Source: SVTX01 sp045132775 (GTDB taxonomy: Bacteria > Bacillota > Clostridia > Oscillospirales > CAG-272). From it: a stretch of DNA of 64,000 nt. The notes under the pieces are model-generated. The model made no database searches and was not told where the DNA came from. It saw only the letters and a list, made by a program, of their open reading frames with translations. How positions within the stretch are numbered: the first letter of the stretch is position 1; the number at the start of each line of letters is the position of its first letter. Positions 27,694-36,060 of the stretch are shown here, one piece after another. The translations under genes and the position numbers were made by a program. The stretch lies in NCBI GenBank assembly GCA_045132775.1, contig JBGUSX010000141.1, forward strand, positions 8,951-72,950, read 5' to 3'.

Positions 27694-29055
27694 ATGGATA
27701 GAAAAAGGAAATTCAAACTTTCAACCACGCAGGTGATATTGCTCAGCTTTCTTTTGACTATACTCGCGGGCAGTGCATTATTGGCATTGCCGATAAGCTC
27801 TGCGACAGGGGACGCAGTGCCGTATCTTGACGCACTGTTTACCGCGACCACGTCAACCTGCGTGACGGGACTCGTTACGCTTCCCACGGTATCCACGTGG
27901 AGCGTATTCGGTCAGATCGTCATATTGTTTTTGATACAGATAGGCGGTCTTGGTATCATTACCATAATGTCGGGGCTGATGCTTCTTCTCAACAGAAAGA
28001 TGGGTATCGGCGACAGATTGCTTATTCAGGATGCCTTTAATCTCAATACAATGTCGGGACTTGCAAAATTCGTTAAGAACGTGCTGTTCGGCACCCTGAT
28101 AATCGAGGGAATAGGTGCTGTATTGTATATGCTCGTGTTCGTCCCCGAATTCGGTGCGAAGGGAATATGGATATCGGTGTTCAATTCTGTTTCGGCTTTC
28201 TGTAACGCAGGTATTGACATAATTGCGGAAAACAGCCTTTGCAATTACGCGACAGATCCCTTGATCAACGTCGTAACCTCTGTGCTCATTATTCTCGGCG
28301 GTCTCGGTTATATCGTGTGGTGGGACGTACTTCGTGTCGTCAGGAGCCGTTCGCAAAAGAACCGCAAGATATTCAGGCATCTGACCTTGCACTCGAAAAT
28401 AGCGATTACAGTTACCGCAGGTCTTATTGTTGCAGGTGCGGCTCTGATCTTCATCTTTGAATACGCAAACCCGTTGACCATCGGAGAGATGTCCCTCTTT
28501 GATAAGATACAAGTGTCATTATTTCAATCTGTCACCACGAGGACCGCGGGCTTTGCTTCGATTCCTCAAGAGAATCTGACAGACGCTTCTGCCGCCGTAT
28601 CGATCATATTGATGCTGATAGGCGGTTCACCCGTCGGAACAGCAGGAGGTATGAAGACCGTAACAATTGCGGTGCTCATCTGCTCGGCATATTCTACCGT
28701 CAGAAACAAGAACAGCGCAACACTGTTCGGTCGCCGTGTTTCCGAGGAATCGGTGAAAAAGGCAGTTGCAGTGGCGGTATCGTTTTTTACAATATGCACC
28801 GTCTCAACCGTGCTTTTGATGGCAATGAGTGATGTATCTGCTCTTGATGCGGTCTATGAAACGGTCAGTGCGACGGCGACTGTCGGACTTTCAAGAAACC
28901 TGACCGCAACACTTAACACATTCGGCAAGCTTATAATAATTATGACGATGTATTTCGGAAGAGTCGGACCCATCTCGCTTGCGGTGGCACTTGGCAGTAA
29001 GAGCGAAAGCCAGAATGTTATTTCTGAGCCGACGGAGGATATCAGTATAGGATAA
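27694..29055 (+). CDS. ktrB: Potassium uptake channel subunit KtrB (TrkH family)
   Basis: 453 residues from the ATG at 27694, preceded by AGAGGAAA; an upstream extension from 27634 would be non-native. It begins MDRKRKFKLSTTQVILLSFL and has four pore-loop repeats of the Trk/Ktr type with selectivity-filter glycines: TCVTGLVTL, FCNAGIDI, TRTAGFA and TVGLSRN. It is the membrane channel for K+, gated by the cytosolic ring made by the next gene. Confidence 0.92.
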   Translation: MDRKRKFKLSTTQVILLSFLLTILAGSALLALPISSATGDAVPYLDALFTATTSTCVTGLVTLPTVSTWSVFGQIVILFLIQIGGLGIITIMSGLMLLLNRKMGIGDRLLIQDAFNLNTMSGLAKFVKNVLFGTLIIEGIGAVLYMLVFVPEFGAKGIWISVFNSVSAFCNAGIDIIAENSLCNYATDPLINVVTSVLIILGGLGYIVWWDVLRVVRSRSQKNRKIFRHLTLHSKIAITVTAGLIVAGAALIFIFEYANPLTIGEMSLFDKIQVSLFQSVTTRTAGFASIPQENLTDASAAVSIILMLIGGSPVGTAGGMKTVTIAVLICSAYSTVRNKNSATLFGRRVSEESVKKAVAVAVSFFTICTVSTVLLMAMSDVSALDAVYETVSATATVGLSRNLTATLNTFGKLIIIMTMYFGRVGPISLAVALGSKSESQNVISEPTEDISIG

Positions 29056-29079
29056 GGATAAGGAGAAGGAGAAGGAGAA
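29050..29079 (+). repeat. Five tandem hexamers (GGATAA x2, GGAGAA x3)
   Basis: Contiguous six-base units begin in the last two codons of ktrB and run to 5 bases before the ktrA ATG. They supply the ribosome binding site of ktrA in several alternative registers. Confidence 0.9.
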
Positions 29080-29083
29080 GAAT

Positions 29084-29734
29084 ATGAAAGCAAAGAAAAC
29101 ATACGCAGTCTTTGGACTTGGAAGATATGGCACGGCTGTGGCACGTGAGCTTGTGGAGAATGGCATGGAGGTCATTGCCGTGGATACTGATGAGAGGATC
29201 GTCAATGATGCGGCGGCATATCTGCCCGTGTGCAAGTGTGCCGACGTGACCGATGCGGAGGTCATATCACGTCTCGGAATCGGAAATATTGACACCGTTA
29301 TAGTTTGTATGGCGGGAAATCTGGAAGCGAGCGTGATGGCGATCACTCTGTGTAAGGAGGCAGGTGTCAAGACAGTTATAGCAAAGTGCTCAAACGAGAT
29401 GCATCAAAAGATACTGCTCCGCGTAGGCGCGGATCAGGTGGTCTTTCCCGAAAACGAATCGGGCATTCGCCTTGCAAAGAATCTGTTGAGCTCAGGCTTT
29501 ATTGATATGATCTCGCTGTCACGTGACGTGTCAATGGTTGAGATAGACGTAAAGGAAGAGTGGCGAGGCAAGAACCTGATCGAATTGAACCTCCGAAAAA
29601 AATACGGCTTCAATATCGTTGCTATCAAGAAGGGCGAGAATGTCAACGTTAACATAAATCCCGAGCAGATTCTTGATGCGGAAAGCTCGTTGATCGTAAT
29701 TGCGAATACTGCACAATTGGAAAAAATGAAATAA
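29084..29734 (+). CDS. ktrA: Potassium uptake regulatory subunit KtrA (RCK)
   Basis: 216 residues. The N-terminal Rossmann nucleotide-binding domain has GLGRYGTAVA (GxGxxG) and the acidic residue after beta-2 (VDTDE). The C-terminal TrkA_C/RCK_C domain spans about residues 135-216. Family knowledge: an octameric ring that binds ATP/ADP and often c-di-AMP to gate KtrB. It is 28 bases downstream of ktrB with the hexamer repeats as ribosome binding region. Confidence 0.93.
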   Translation: MKAKKTYAVFGLGRYGTAVARELVENGMEVIAVDTDERIVNDAAAYLPVCKCADVTDAEVISRLGIGNIDTVIVCMAGNLEASVMAITLCKEAGVKTVIAKCSNEMHQKILLRVGADQVVFPENESGIRLAKNLLSSGFIDMISLSRDVSMVEIDVKEEWRGKNLIELNLRKKYGFNIVAIKKGENVNVNINPEQILDAESSLIVIANTAQLEKMK

Positions 29735-29754
29735 CGTCATACTTTACACGTGAG

Positions 29755-29792
29755 AACCGACCGCCGGGGAGATGCCTCGGCGGTCGGTTTAC
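29755..29792. terminator. Bidirectional terminator between ktrA and cotJC
   Basis: AACCGACCGCCG pairs perfectly with CGGCGGTCGGTT (12 bp), then a TTT run. It separates convergent ktrA and the 3' part of cotJC. Confidence 0.88.
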
Positions 29793-29803
29793 TTTAATCT
29801 TGT

Positions 29804-29995
29804 TTACTTATCAAAGCTGGGATTCATTGCATAAAAGTTCTTCGAATCCAACCTGTCCTGCGTGATGCGCAGGGCATCGCCAAACCTCTGATAATGGACG
29901 ATCTCGCGCTCGCGGAGGTATTTGAGCGGCTCGCGAACGTCGGGGTCGTCGATAAGGCGGATAAGGTTGTCGTAGGTCACGCGAGCCTTCTGCTC
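29804..29995 (-). CDS. cotJC: CotJC 3' part (split gene): C-terminal 63 residues
   Basis: Encodes EQKARVTYDNLIRLIDDPDV onward to NPSFDK, the C-terminal third of CotJC, a manganese-catalase-like spore coat protein. It includes the last two metal ligands: Glu in EQKAR and His in REREIVHYQRF. It has no start of its own; upstream in frame the sequence becomes VIV, then element DNA. The remainder lies 19.3 kb away at 49302-49708 on the same strand. Joining 49302 to 29993 across the shared GA gives a continuous 198-codon frame, close to the family length of about 190. Confidence 0.92.
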   Translation of the reverse strand, partial: EQKARVTYDNLIRLIDDPDVREPLKYLREREIVHYQRFGDALRITQDRLDSKNFYAMNPSFDK

Positions 29996-30018
29996 TGTTA
30001 CTATCACGTATTCGCAAT
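29975..30018. other. Left attachment site of the cotJC element
   Basis: The core dinucleotide TC (29994-29995) separates cotJC codons to its left from element sequence to its right. It shares only these two bases with the right site (49302-49303), as expected for large serine recombinases with a 2-bp overlap. Confidence 0.8.
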
Positions 30019-30041
30019 GTTTTGGACCTTTCAAGAACCGC

Positions 30042-30063
30042 GAAAAATCCTTATTTTACAAGG
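30042..30063 (+). repeat. 22-bp direct repeat near left end of element
   Basis: Contains CCTTATTTTACAAGG and is identical over 22 bases to 49233-49254 near the right end. Similar tails occur in the internal repeat family (for example TCCTTATTTTGCAAG at 33892). It lies inside the inferred att core and cannot itself be the crossover site. Confidence 0.85.
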
Positions 30064-30077
30064 GGTTTCTCGCTTTT

Positions 30078-30212
30078 AGGCTCCCTCCGGGAGGGAGCTG
30101 TCGCGTTAGCGACTGAGGGAGAGCGCGTGTGCTTGAAAATCAATTGAATTTCATTGTTCCGCAGGCTCCTTCCGTCAGCCTTCGGCTGCTACCTCCCTCT
30201 CGGAGGGAGGCT
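30078..30212. repeat. Palindromic MITE-like repeat next to recombinase gene
   Basis: About 135 bp with inverted ends: AGGCTCCCTCCGGGAGGGAG at the left, and the complement-like GGAGGGAGGCT end at 30212. It holds internal hairpins such as GTCGCGTTAGCGAC and CAGCCTTCGGCTG. Same general architecture as the element at 62588-62793. It has no coding capacity. Confidence 0.7.
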
Positions 30213-30230
30213 TTGAAAAACGTGTCCTTT

Positions 30231-31790
30231 TCAAAAATTCCAATGTATCTCAATCGGCACATTCCTTGTTCCTTGTATTCGCTTTCCGACCATGATTTTG
30301 TCGATCAAAATCTCCACCATTTCCCGTGTCAAACGCTCTACCTTGACGTACTTTTCGATCAATTCTCGGCGGTTGTCACCCACGGCAATTTTGATTTCAA
30401 TCTCGGCAATTTGCTTTTGACATTCCAGTACCTGCGCTTCAAGGCGTTCTTTTTGTGAGGTAAAGTCCTTCGACAGTTCGATGAAGTCCGCCTCGCAAAT
30501 CAGCCCTTTTACCTTGTCAAGATAGAGGTCGCGAACGCCTTTAGAAAACTGATTGATCTTGCCTTGATAGGTCGCAATTTCGGCTTCAATTTCTTGCTTT
30601 TGCGCCAAGATATCGGCGTTAAACTGTATCTTGCGTTCCAACTCGTCCATATCAAGATACTCGGCGTTGAGTCGTCTAAGCTCCGCAATGACCATTCTTT
30701 CCAGCCTATCCACCGAGATAAACGCACCCTCGCAAGCACCCTTGGCGTAGTGTCGGCTGGGGCATTGCAAAAAGTGTCTGCCGCCCGATTTTGACGAGCG
30801 CATCACGTATCCGCAGGATGCGCACCGTACCTTTTTGGCAAATAGTCCGATCGTACCGACCTTAAACGGCTTTGCTCGCTCGGCGATCATCTTCTGCACT
30901 CTGTCCCACAATGCGCGGTCAATGATAGGTTCGTGTGTGCCTTCCACACGAAACCACTGCTCCTTTTGGCGTGGGCGATTTATACTCGTTTTATAGGAAA
31001 TGCTCTCGTACTTGCCTTGCACCAGATTGCCAATGTAGGTCTCGTTGACCAGCATATCCGAGATTGCAAAGTACTTCCACAGCGTGCTGTTCTTGCTTGG
31101 CGGCAGACTGAAACGAAGCCCCTGCATTCGCTTGTACTCGGTGGGATTTGGGATCCCTCGGTCGTTGAGCATTCGCGCGATTGCCGTCTTGCCGTAACCT
31201 TGTGAAAAGAGGGTGAATACCTCTCGCACCACGGCGGCGGCTTCCTCGTCGATGATCAGATGACCTTTTAGTTCCGGATCCTTCTTGTAGCCATAGAGTG
31301 CAAACGAACCGATATGAAAGCCGTTTTTGCGGCGGCTGTCAAGTGCGGATTTGATGCTGTCCGACATATCCTCCAGATACCACTCGTTGACAAGACCGTT
31401 GATCTGACGGCTTTTTTTGTTGCCCTTGTTGGCGGTGTCGGCGTTATCCACGATGCTGACAAACCGAATGCCCCAGATGGGAAACAGACCGTGTATGTAC
31501 CGCTCCACAAGCTCAAGCTCACGGGTGAAACGGGATTGCGTTTTGCAGAGGATAATGTCAAATTTCTTTGCCTGCGCGTCGGCAAGAAGCCGCTTAAATT
31601 CGGGACGATTTCTGTCCGAGCCCGCATAATCGTCATCACTGTAAATGCCGTAAAGCTCCCAGCCCATTCGATCGGCGTAGTCGCGTAGCATCGCCTTTTG
31701 GTTCTGAATGCTCCCCGAATCGTCGGTGGCGTTCTGCTTATTTTTGTCCTCCTCGGACAGTCTGCAATAGATTGCTACTTTTTCTCTCAT
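30231..31790 (-). CDS. Large serine recombinase of the cotJC element
   Basis: 519 residues. The resolvase catalytic domain starts VAIYCRLSEED with nucleophile Ser12 and a conserved Arg in QSRFTRELE. Next come a recombinase domain (about 170-280), a zinc ribbon (CASCGY at about 330, then CPSRHYAKGAC) and a coiled-coil (about 380-470), as in integrases of the TndX/phiC31 class. It lies just inside the left att site and reads toward it. Expected to integrate at attB in cotJC and, with a directionality factor, to excise. The start is an ATG whose ribosome binding site lies in a hairpin loop. Confidence 0.92.
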   Translation of the reverse strand: MREKVAIYCRLSEEDKNKQNATDDSGSIQNQKAMLRDYADRMGWELYGIYSDDDYAGSDRNRPEFKRLLADAQAKKFDIILCKTQSRFTRELELVERYIHGLFPIWGIRFVSIVDNADTANKGNKKSRQINGLVNEWYLEDMSDSIKSALDSRRKNGFHIGSFALYGYKKDPELKGHLIIDEEAAAVVREVFTLFSQGYGKTAIARMLNDRGIPNPTEYKRMQGLRFSLPPSKNSTLWKYFAISDMLVNETYIGNLVQGKYESISYKTSINRPRQKEQWFRVEGTHEPIIDRALWDRVQKMIAERAKPFKVGTIGLFAKKVRCASCGYVMRSSKSGGRHFLQCPSRHYAKGACEGAFISVDRLERMVIAELRRLNAEYLDMDELERKIQFNADILAQKQEIEAEIATYQGKINQFSKGVRDLYLDKVKGLICEADFIELSKDFTSQKERLEAQVLECQKQIAEIEIKIAVGDNRRELIEKYVKVERLTREMVEILIDKIMVGKRIQGTRNVPIEIHWNF

Positions 31791-31816
31791 GTTCTTATCT
31801 CCTCCACGATAAGAAC
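31791..31816 (-). promoter_or_regulatory. Hairpin enclosing the recombinase ribosome binding site
   Basis: Perfect 9-bp inverted repeat (GTTCTTATC and GATAAGAAC) directly abutting the ATG. The 8-base loop contains GGAGGA, the ribosome binding site on the minus strand. It could limit translation or act as a protein-binding operator. Confidence 0.75.
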
Positions 31817-31837
31817 AAGCTGTTTTCCTCCGCCTCT

Positions 31838-31867
31838 ATTATACCACAGACTGCCCTTGTTTGTCAT
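31838..31867 (-). promoter_or_regulatory. Promoter of the recombinase gene
   Basis: On the minus strand, -10 TATAAT (31843-31838) with -35 TGACAA (31866-31861, 17-base spacer) or ATGACA (31867-31862, 18). It resembles a vegetative sigma-A promoter. No convincing sigma-E or sigma-K hexamers were seen here. Confidence 0.6.
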
Positions 31868-31998
31868 TGACTCGGAGAAAAATTTACACTTTTTCTGCGT
31901 TCTAAAGTTGATATGAGCTCGATCCATATATGCGTGTAATCCTCCTTAGTCAGTTCTTTTTTCTTGAAAACACTTATAACGTGTGATTGCTTTTCCAT
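31864..31998 (-). CDS. Small protein (44 aa) upstream of recombinase
   Basis: Starts at an ATG preceded by AAAGGAGA and reads MEKQSHVISVFKKKELTKED..., ending SVNFSPSQ. Charged and soluble. Not recognised. It is the gene directly upstream of the recombinase on the same strand, and its stop overlaps the recombinase -35. By position it is a candidate recombination directionality factor or regulator; this is inference only. A -10 region TATACT/TATAAT lies about 80 bases upstream. Confidence 0.6.
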   Translation of the reverse strand: MEKQSHVISVFKKKELTKEDYTHIWIELISTLERRKSVNFSPSQ

Positions 31999-32175
31999 GA
32001 TTGTCTCCTTTCGGTTTACTAAATGAGTATGACGGAGAGCCTGTACACTATGCTCACCGTCGGTGTGTACGATTATAGTATAAACCATAAAATCCCGTTT
32101 GTCATCGGCGAAACTCCGCCAAATTTTTGCCTATTTTGTGCCATTTCATTTTCACCGAAAAAAGCAAAAAAACTA

Positions 32176-32204
32176 TTGACAAACGGAACACGATATGATA
32201 AAAT
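32176..32204 (+). promoter_or_regulatory. Promoter for ATPase gene
   Basis: TTGACA (32176-32181), 17 bases, TAAAAT (32199-32204), about 55 bases before the start. The rest of the 260-base gap (31999-32259) holds the opposing promoter of the 44-aa gene. Confidence 0.75.
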
Positions 32205-32259
32205 AAACTCGTAAGTTAGTAACTCGTGATATAATTATTAACGAAGAAAGGAGTTTTTT

Positions 32260-33654
32260 ATGTTTTACTGTCGTGAAAAAGAGCTTTTTGAACTCAATAA
32301 ACGGTATGATAACGGTAAATTTGAATGTGTCGTTGTTTACGGTCGCCGCCGTGTAGGCAAGACGGCTTTGCTCGGTGAGTTTTGCAAGGATAAACCGACT
32401 ATATTTTTTTCAGCACTCAACGCAACCGCACAGGAGAATTTAGAGGCACTTTCAAAGGCGATCTATGAAAAGGATCATCCCGACGCTGCTACTGCTCCGA
32501 TTTACAACAGCTTCGATGATGCCTTTGCGGAAATCACCCGTATGGCACAGGACGAACGAATCGTATTCGTCATTGACGAGTATCCGTATCTTGCCAAAGC
32601 GGATAAATCTATTTCCTCGCGCCTTCAGCACATCATCGACCGAGTATGGCAGGACAGTCAGCTCTACCTGATCCTTTGCGGCTCGTCTATGAGCTTTATG
32701 GAGTATCAGGTGCTTGGTTATGAAAGCCCTCTGTACGGCAGAAGAACGGCTCAGTTTAAGATTCAAGCCTTGACCTACCGTGAGACTACCGTGTTCAATC
32801 AGAGTCTCACAAACGAAGAAAACGCCCTCGTGTACGGCATTACGGGCGGTGTTCCTCACTATATTAACAAGCTGAACGTTGAGAGCGACGTGGACGAGGC
32901 TCTGCTTGATAATCTTTTCAACAACGCAAGCTATCTTTTTGAAGAGCCCGAAAACCTCTTGAAGCAGGAGCTTCGAGAGCCTGCAATTTACAATTCCATT
33001 ATTTCAGCAATTGCGGGCGGTGCTTCCCATGCAAACGAGATCTCTACCAAGGTCGGTATTGAATCTGCCGTATGCGCGAAGTATTTGAAAATTCTACTTG
33101 ACCTCGGCATTCTCAAAAAGGAAACGCCGATTACCGAAAAGGCGGGCAAGAAAACCATCTACAATATCGGAGATAATTTCTTCCGATTCTGGTATCGTTT
33201 TGTGCCGCAGAATACCTCCGCCATCAGTGCGGGACGTATGCCGAAAATCTACGAGCAGTCGGTCAAGAAATATATCCCTGAATATATGGGATTGGTATTT
33301 GAGCAGATGTGCCGCGACTATCTCCTGCGATATGACGAAAATCTTCCCATTATGTTATCTGAGGTAGGTCAGTGGTGGGGGACGGATCCCAAAGCACGGA
33401 AAGAAGTACAGATCGACATTGTCGGTACACCTGTCGAGGGCGATGAGTATATCATCGGTTCCTGCAAATACAAAAACGAGCAGATCGGCATTGACGAGTT
33501 GGAACTCTTGAAACACTATGCTTCCGTATTTGGCAAAGGATCAAAATACCACTACTATATTTTCTCCAAGAGCGGATATACAAAAGGTCTCGAAGAAAGA
33601 GCCAAGGAAGAAGGAGTTAAGCTTCTTACTCTTGACGACATCTACCGTAAATAA
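32260..33654 (+). CDS. ATPase_2/DUF234-family AAA-like ATPase
   Basis: 464 residues. Walker A is GRRRVGKTALL at about residues 28-38. Walker B is IVFVIDEYPYLAKAD near residue 108, and sensor region LILCGSSMSFME. A winged-helix region (ANEISTKVGIESAVCAKYLKIL) follows. The C-terminal DUF234 domain looks restriction-endonuclease-like (EVQIDIVGTP...IIGSCKYKNEQIG, a D...xCK pattern). Such proteins are common in anaerobes and archaea and have no settled function. Its own promoter and the bidirectional terminator after it make it a stand-alone cassette in the element. Confidence 0.85.
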   Translation: MFYCREKELFELNKRYDNGKFECVVVYGRRRVGKTALLGEFCKDKPTIFFSALNATAQENLEALSKAIYEKDHPDAATAPIYNSFDDAFAEITRMAQDERIVFVIDEYPYLAKADKSISSRLQHIIDRVWQDSQLYLILCGSSMSFMEYQVLGYESPLYGRRTAQFKIQALTYRETTVFNQSLTNEENALVYGITGGVPHYINKLNVESDVDEALLDNLFNNASYLFEEPENLLKQELREPAIYNSIISAIAGGASHANEISTKVGIESAVCAKYLKILLDLGILKKETPITEKAGKKTIYNIGDNFFRFWYRFVPQNTSAISAGRMPKIYEQSVKKYIPEYMGLVFEQMCRDYLLRYDENLPIMLSEVGQWWGTDPKARKEVQIDIVGTPVEGDEYIIGSCKYKNEQIGIDELELLKHYASVFGKGSKYHYYIFSKSGYTKGLEERAKEEGVKLLTLDDIYRK

Positions 33655-33780
33655 AACAGCGAGGTCACGCAACTGAAAAGACGGAAGCGTGACCTCATTT
33701 TGATTTGTGTGTGAGTGTGATAGGTGTCGTAGGCGTAATGAGCAATTTAGAAATTTTGATACAGAAAACACGTATCTTAT

Positions 33781-33986
33781 GAGAATTGAGAAGACTGCCC
33801 GGGGCGGCTTGTGCAACGTGGAAAAAATGCGAAATTACGCGCGGTACGAACCTCTCTCATGCGTAATTTGAAATAGCTATACCGCTGAAAGTCCTTATTT
33901 TGCAAGAATTTTCGTGGGCAAATAAAAGAAAAAACATGGGTACTTTTCAAAGCCGATTTTTGCTCAAAAAATACCCATGTTTTTTG
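33781..33986 (+). repeat. Dispersed repeat, copy A, ending in a bidirectional terminator
   Basis: Fills most of the 338-base gap between the ATPase and the next minus-strand gene. It starts with GAGAAGACTGCCCGGGGC. It contains a hairpin AAATTACGC (33832-33840)/GCGTAATTT (33861-33869), the tail AAAGTCCTTATTTTGCAAG, and the terminator stem CATGGGTA/TACCCATG (33935-33979) with T-runs on both strands. Confidence 0.7.
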
Positions 33987-33992
33987 ATTGTT

Positions 33993-35114
33993 TTAGTCGT
34001 ATTGAACGGGGATGCAATGACGGTGCTTTTGCTTGATTCTGCAATTGATCGAATCAAAATCAAGGGGATGCCACCATGCGCTCTGCATCCAATCCGAGAT
34101 CCATTCGTGTTCGGGATGGTCGGGATCGTTCAGTATTTTCATCTTCTCATCAAACCCATACGCACCGCCGCTGTCCTCCATAGGCGCGTCACCAATCGCC
34201 TCGGTACAGTGTGGATATGGCGTGGTACAGTTGGGAATAAATCGCTTCAGCTTGATCGTATGTATCCAACCGTCACCGAAATCGTATTCATAGTCTATCT
34301 TCTTTTGTGATTCGAAAATTTCACGAATAGTAACCGTTGTGCTGTCAATGCTTTCGAGTTTTTCGTCAAGCGCAAGCCAATCTTCGTTTTTCATAAATCC
34401 GGGCTGTATGATTTTCATTGGTCTGCCCATACTGTCCTTTTTCAAAACAAACTGATGCAGATGACAATCGTGCCACTCAAATGCGTCTTGCAAAATCCTG
34501 TGAAGCTGATAGAAATTGAGATCACTCGGAACGACCAGCGTTCTCTTACAGGGAGTAAGGAGATCAAGCGTGACTTCGAGCTCTGCCACGTGAGCAGACT
34601 GCACGGGTGAGCCGTATCTTTCGGTAAGCGTGGCAATCAACTTTTCATAGATAAACGAATAATCTTCTTTTGCGATCATATCGTTGTTGATCCACGGCAG
34701 GTATTTCTCTTGAAACATACTGTCAGGCTCAAACAAATTCACAAAACGCTCCACGCGCTCACACGCTTTATTGCAATACGCAACGTCCGATCGAGATGCC
34801 GTTGTAGCATAGGTTAGATCACTACCGCAATCGTCAAGATATTTTTCTATAATCTCGAAAGCAACATACTCACTTTGCAATACCGCGCGAATACCGTCCT
34901 TCATCAGATCGGGCAATCTTGAAATACTCTTTGCCGTCAATCCGTGAAGCACAAAGCAGCACTTGGTTGCATTATTTACGGCAACCAATGTCTTGCGGCG
35001 ATTCAGTATGATAAGATTCGCCGTCCAAGAAAACAGTGGATCGGTTTCGGTAGTTAATTTTTGTGGCTTCACCGCCAAAAAATCAAGCAGCTTTTTTGTA
35101 CATCCTATAACCAT
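33993..35114 (-). CDS. DUF6933-like plus plasmid pRiA4b ORF-3-like protein
   Basis: 373 residues from the ATG at 35114, which follows GGAAGGAG. The N-terminal 130 residues (MVIGCTKKLLDFLAVKP... then NLIILNRRKTLVAVNNATKCC) look like the DUF6933 family. The C-terminal 190 residues match the pRiA4b ORF-3 family: FYQLHRILQDAFEWHDCHLHQF, KIDYEYDFGDGWIHTIKL and GAYGFDEKMKILNDPDHPEH. The biochemical function of both families is unknown. It sits alone between repeat copies A and B, as a separate cassette. Confidence 0.75.
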   Translation of the reverse strand: MVIGCTKKLLDFLAVKPQKLTTETDPLFSWTANLIILNRRKTLVAVNNATKCCFVLHGLTAKSISRLPDLMKDGIRAVLQSEYVAFEIIEKYLDDCGSDLTYATTASRSDVAYCNKACERVERFVNLFEPDSMFQEKYLPWINNDMIAKEDYSFIYEKLIATLTERYGSPVQSAHVAELEVTLDLLTPCKRTLVVPSDLNFYQLHRILQDAFEWHDCHLHQFVLKKDSMGRPMKIIQPGFMKNEDWLALDEKLESIDSTTVTIREIFESQKKIDYEYDFGDGWIHTIKLKRFIPNCTTPYPHCTEAIGDAPMEDSGGAYGFDEKMKILNDPDHPEHEWISDWMQSAWWHPLDFDSINCRIKQKHRHCIPVQYD

Positions 35115-35190
35115 ATTTTTCTCCTTCCTCGCACTCACTTCTATAATATCATTATACCACATTTTTGAAAAATTTCAACAGAAATAGCGG

Positions 35191-35543
35191 AATGAGTATG
35201 AGGCATTTTCGTATAAGCAATTTTGCTTAATACTCATTTTGAAATCGCAAAAAGTTGTGTAAAAGGTGAAGACTGCCCGGGGGCTTGCATAAAGTGGAGA
35301 ACGCACGAAATTGCGCCATATAGACTGCTCTCTTTGGCGTAAATTTTGAGAGATAACCGCCTGTGTGCCTTGAAAAAACAAGACTTTTCCGCGAGATTTT
35401 TTATGTAATTAGAACGTCCGATTTTTAGGCGGTTTTTACATAAAAAATTTATTCCTTTTTGAACGTGTAAGGGGAATTGTTGCGCAGTTGAGACTTGGCG
35501 TATTTTTCGAAGCCGATTTTCAATCGAAAATACCCATGTTTTC
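35191..35543 (+). repeat. Dispersed repeat, copy B, with upstream dyad
   Basis: Part of the 945-base gap 35115-36060. A nested dyad lies at 35191-35238 (AATGAGTAT/ATACTCATT outside, TAAGCAA/TTGCTTA inside). Then come GTGAAGACTGCCCGGGGG near 35262, a hairpin CGCCA (35314-35318)/TGGCG (35335-35339), an inner repeat TTTTTTATGTAA/TTACATAAAAAA, and a terminator-like stem 35500-35533 followed by a T-run. Confidence 0.65.
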
Positions 35544-35652
35544 TGAATATTAGAGGGCGATAATCCGAACAAAGCAATCGGAAAATCGTATGGAGCGACG
35601 ATCATCATAATAATTTCGCTTTATAACTCATTCCAAGAATGGTGCAAGTCGG

Positions 35653-35857
35653 GAGAATTGTGAAGACTGCCGGGGTGGAAAGAAAAACGGCAATCATTGC
35701 GAAATTGCGTTATGATGAAGCATCTCTCTAACGCAATTTAATAAAGCGAAAGCTTGAAAAAGTCAGGTATTATAAGGAATTCTTCAATTTTTTAATCGCC
35801 TAAAAGAAGGGTACTTTTTGAGAGCGTTTTTTGCTCAAAAAATACCCATGTTTTTTA
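35653..35857 (+). repeat. Dispersed repeat, copy C, ending in a terminator
   Basis: Begins GAGAATTGTGAAGACTGCC. It has a perfect 11-bp hairpin AAATTGCGTTA (35702-35712)/TAACGCAATTT (35729-35739). It ends in a terminator with stems GGGTA/TACCC and TTTTTGAG/CTCAAAAA (35809-35847) and a T6 run. It lies just before the promoter of the HTH-DUF3990 gene. Confidence 0.7.
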
Positions 35858-35866
35858 ATGCGGATA

Positions 35867-35895
35867 TTGACAAACAATATAACATTTGGTATAAT
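35867..35895 (+). promoter_or_regulatory. Consensus promoter of HTH-DUF3990 gene
   Basis: TTGACA (35867-35872), 17 bases, TATAAT (35890-35895). It gives a leader of about 160 bases. Confidence 0.85.
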
Positions 35896-35935
35896 AAAAA
35901 TAATAAAACTTGTTATAATCAACGCAAGCTTCATC

Positions 35936-36034
35936 TGCAAGCTCGCTTGCAAGTGAACCGAGGCAGATTGCTCCGCGAGCGTTGCGTGAAGCGCAACATG
36001 GGCGAAAGCCCGATATCGCAGAGATCGGCTCGCG
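35936..36034 (+). ncRNA. Structured leader RNA before HTH-DUF3990 gene
   Basis: First hairpin TGCAAGC/GCTTGCA (35936-35951). Then an outer helix CGCGAGC (35974-35980)/GCTCGCG (36028-36034) encloses three hairpins: GTTGCG-TGAAG-CGCAAC (35981-35997), GGGC-GAAA-GCCC (36000-36011) and CGAT/ATCG (about 36011-36027). It resembles a compact multi-way junction. It ends 26 bases before the start codon. It does not match a riboswitch class I can name. Confidence 0.5.
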
Positions 36035-36060
36035 TGGAGTATACAAAGCGGAGGCATAAA

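Noticed and set aside
35974..36034. Leader fold considered as a tRNA gene
   Set aside because: The helices and loops do not have tRNA lengths, no T-loop or CCA-end context is present, and it lies directly in the leader of a coding gene.
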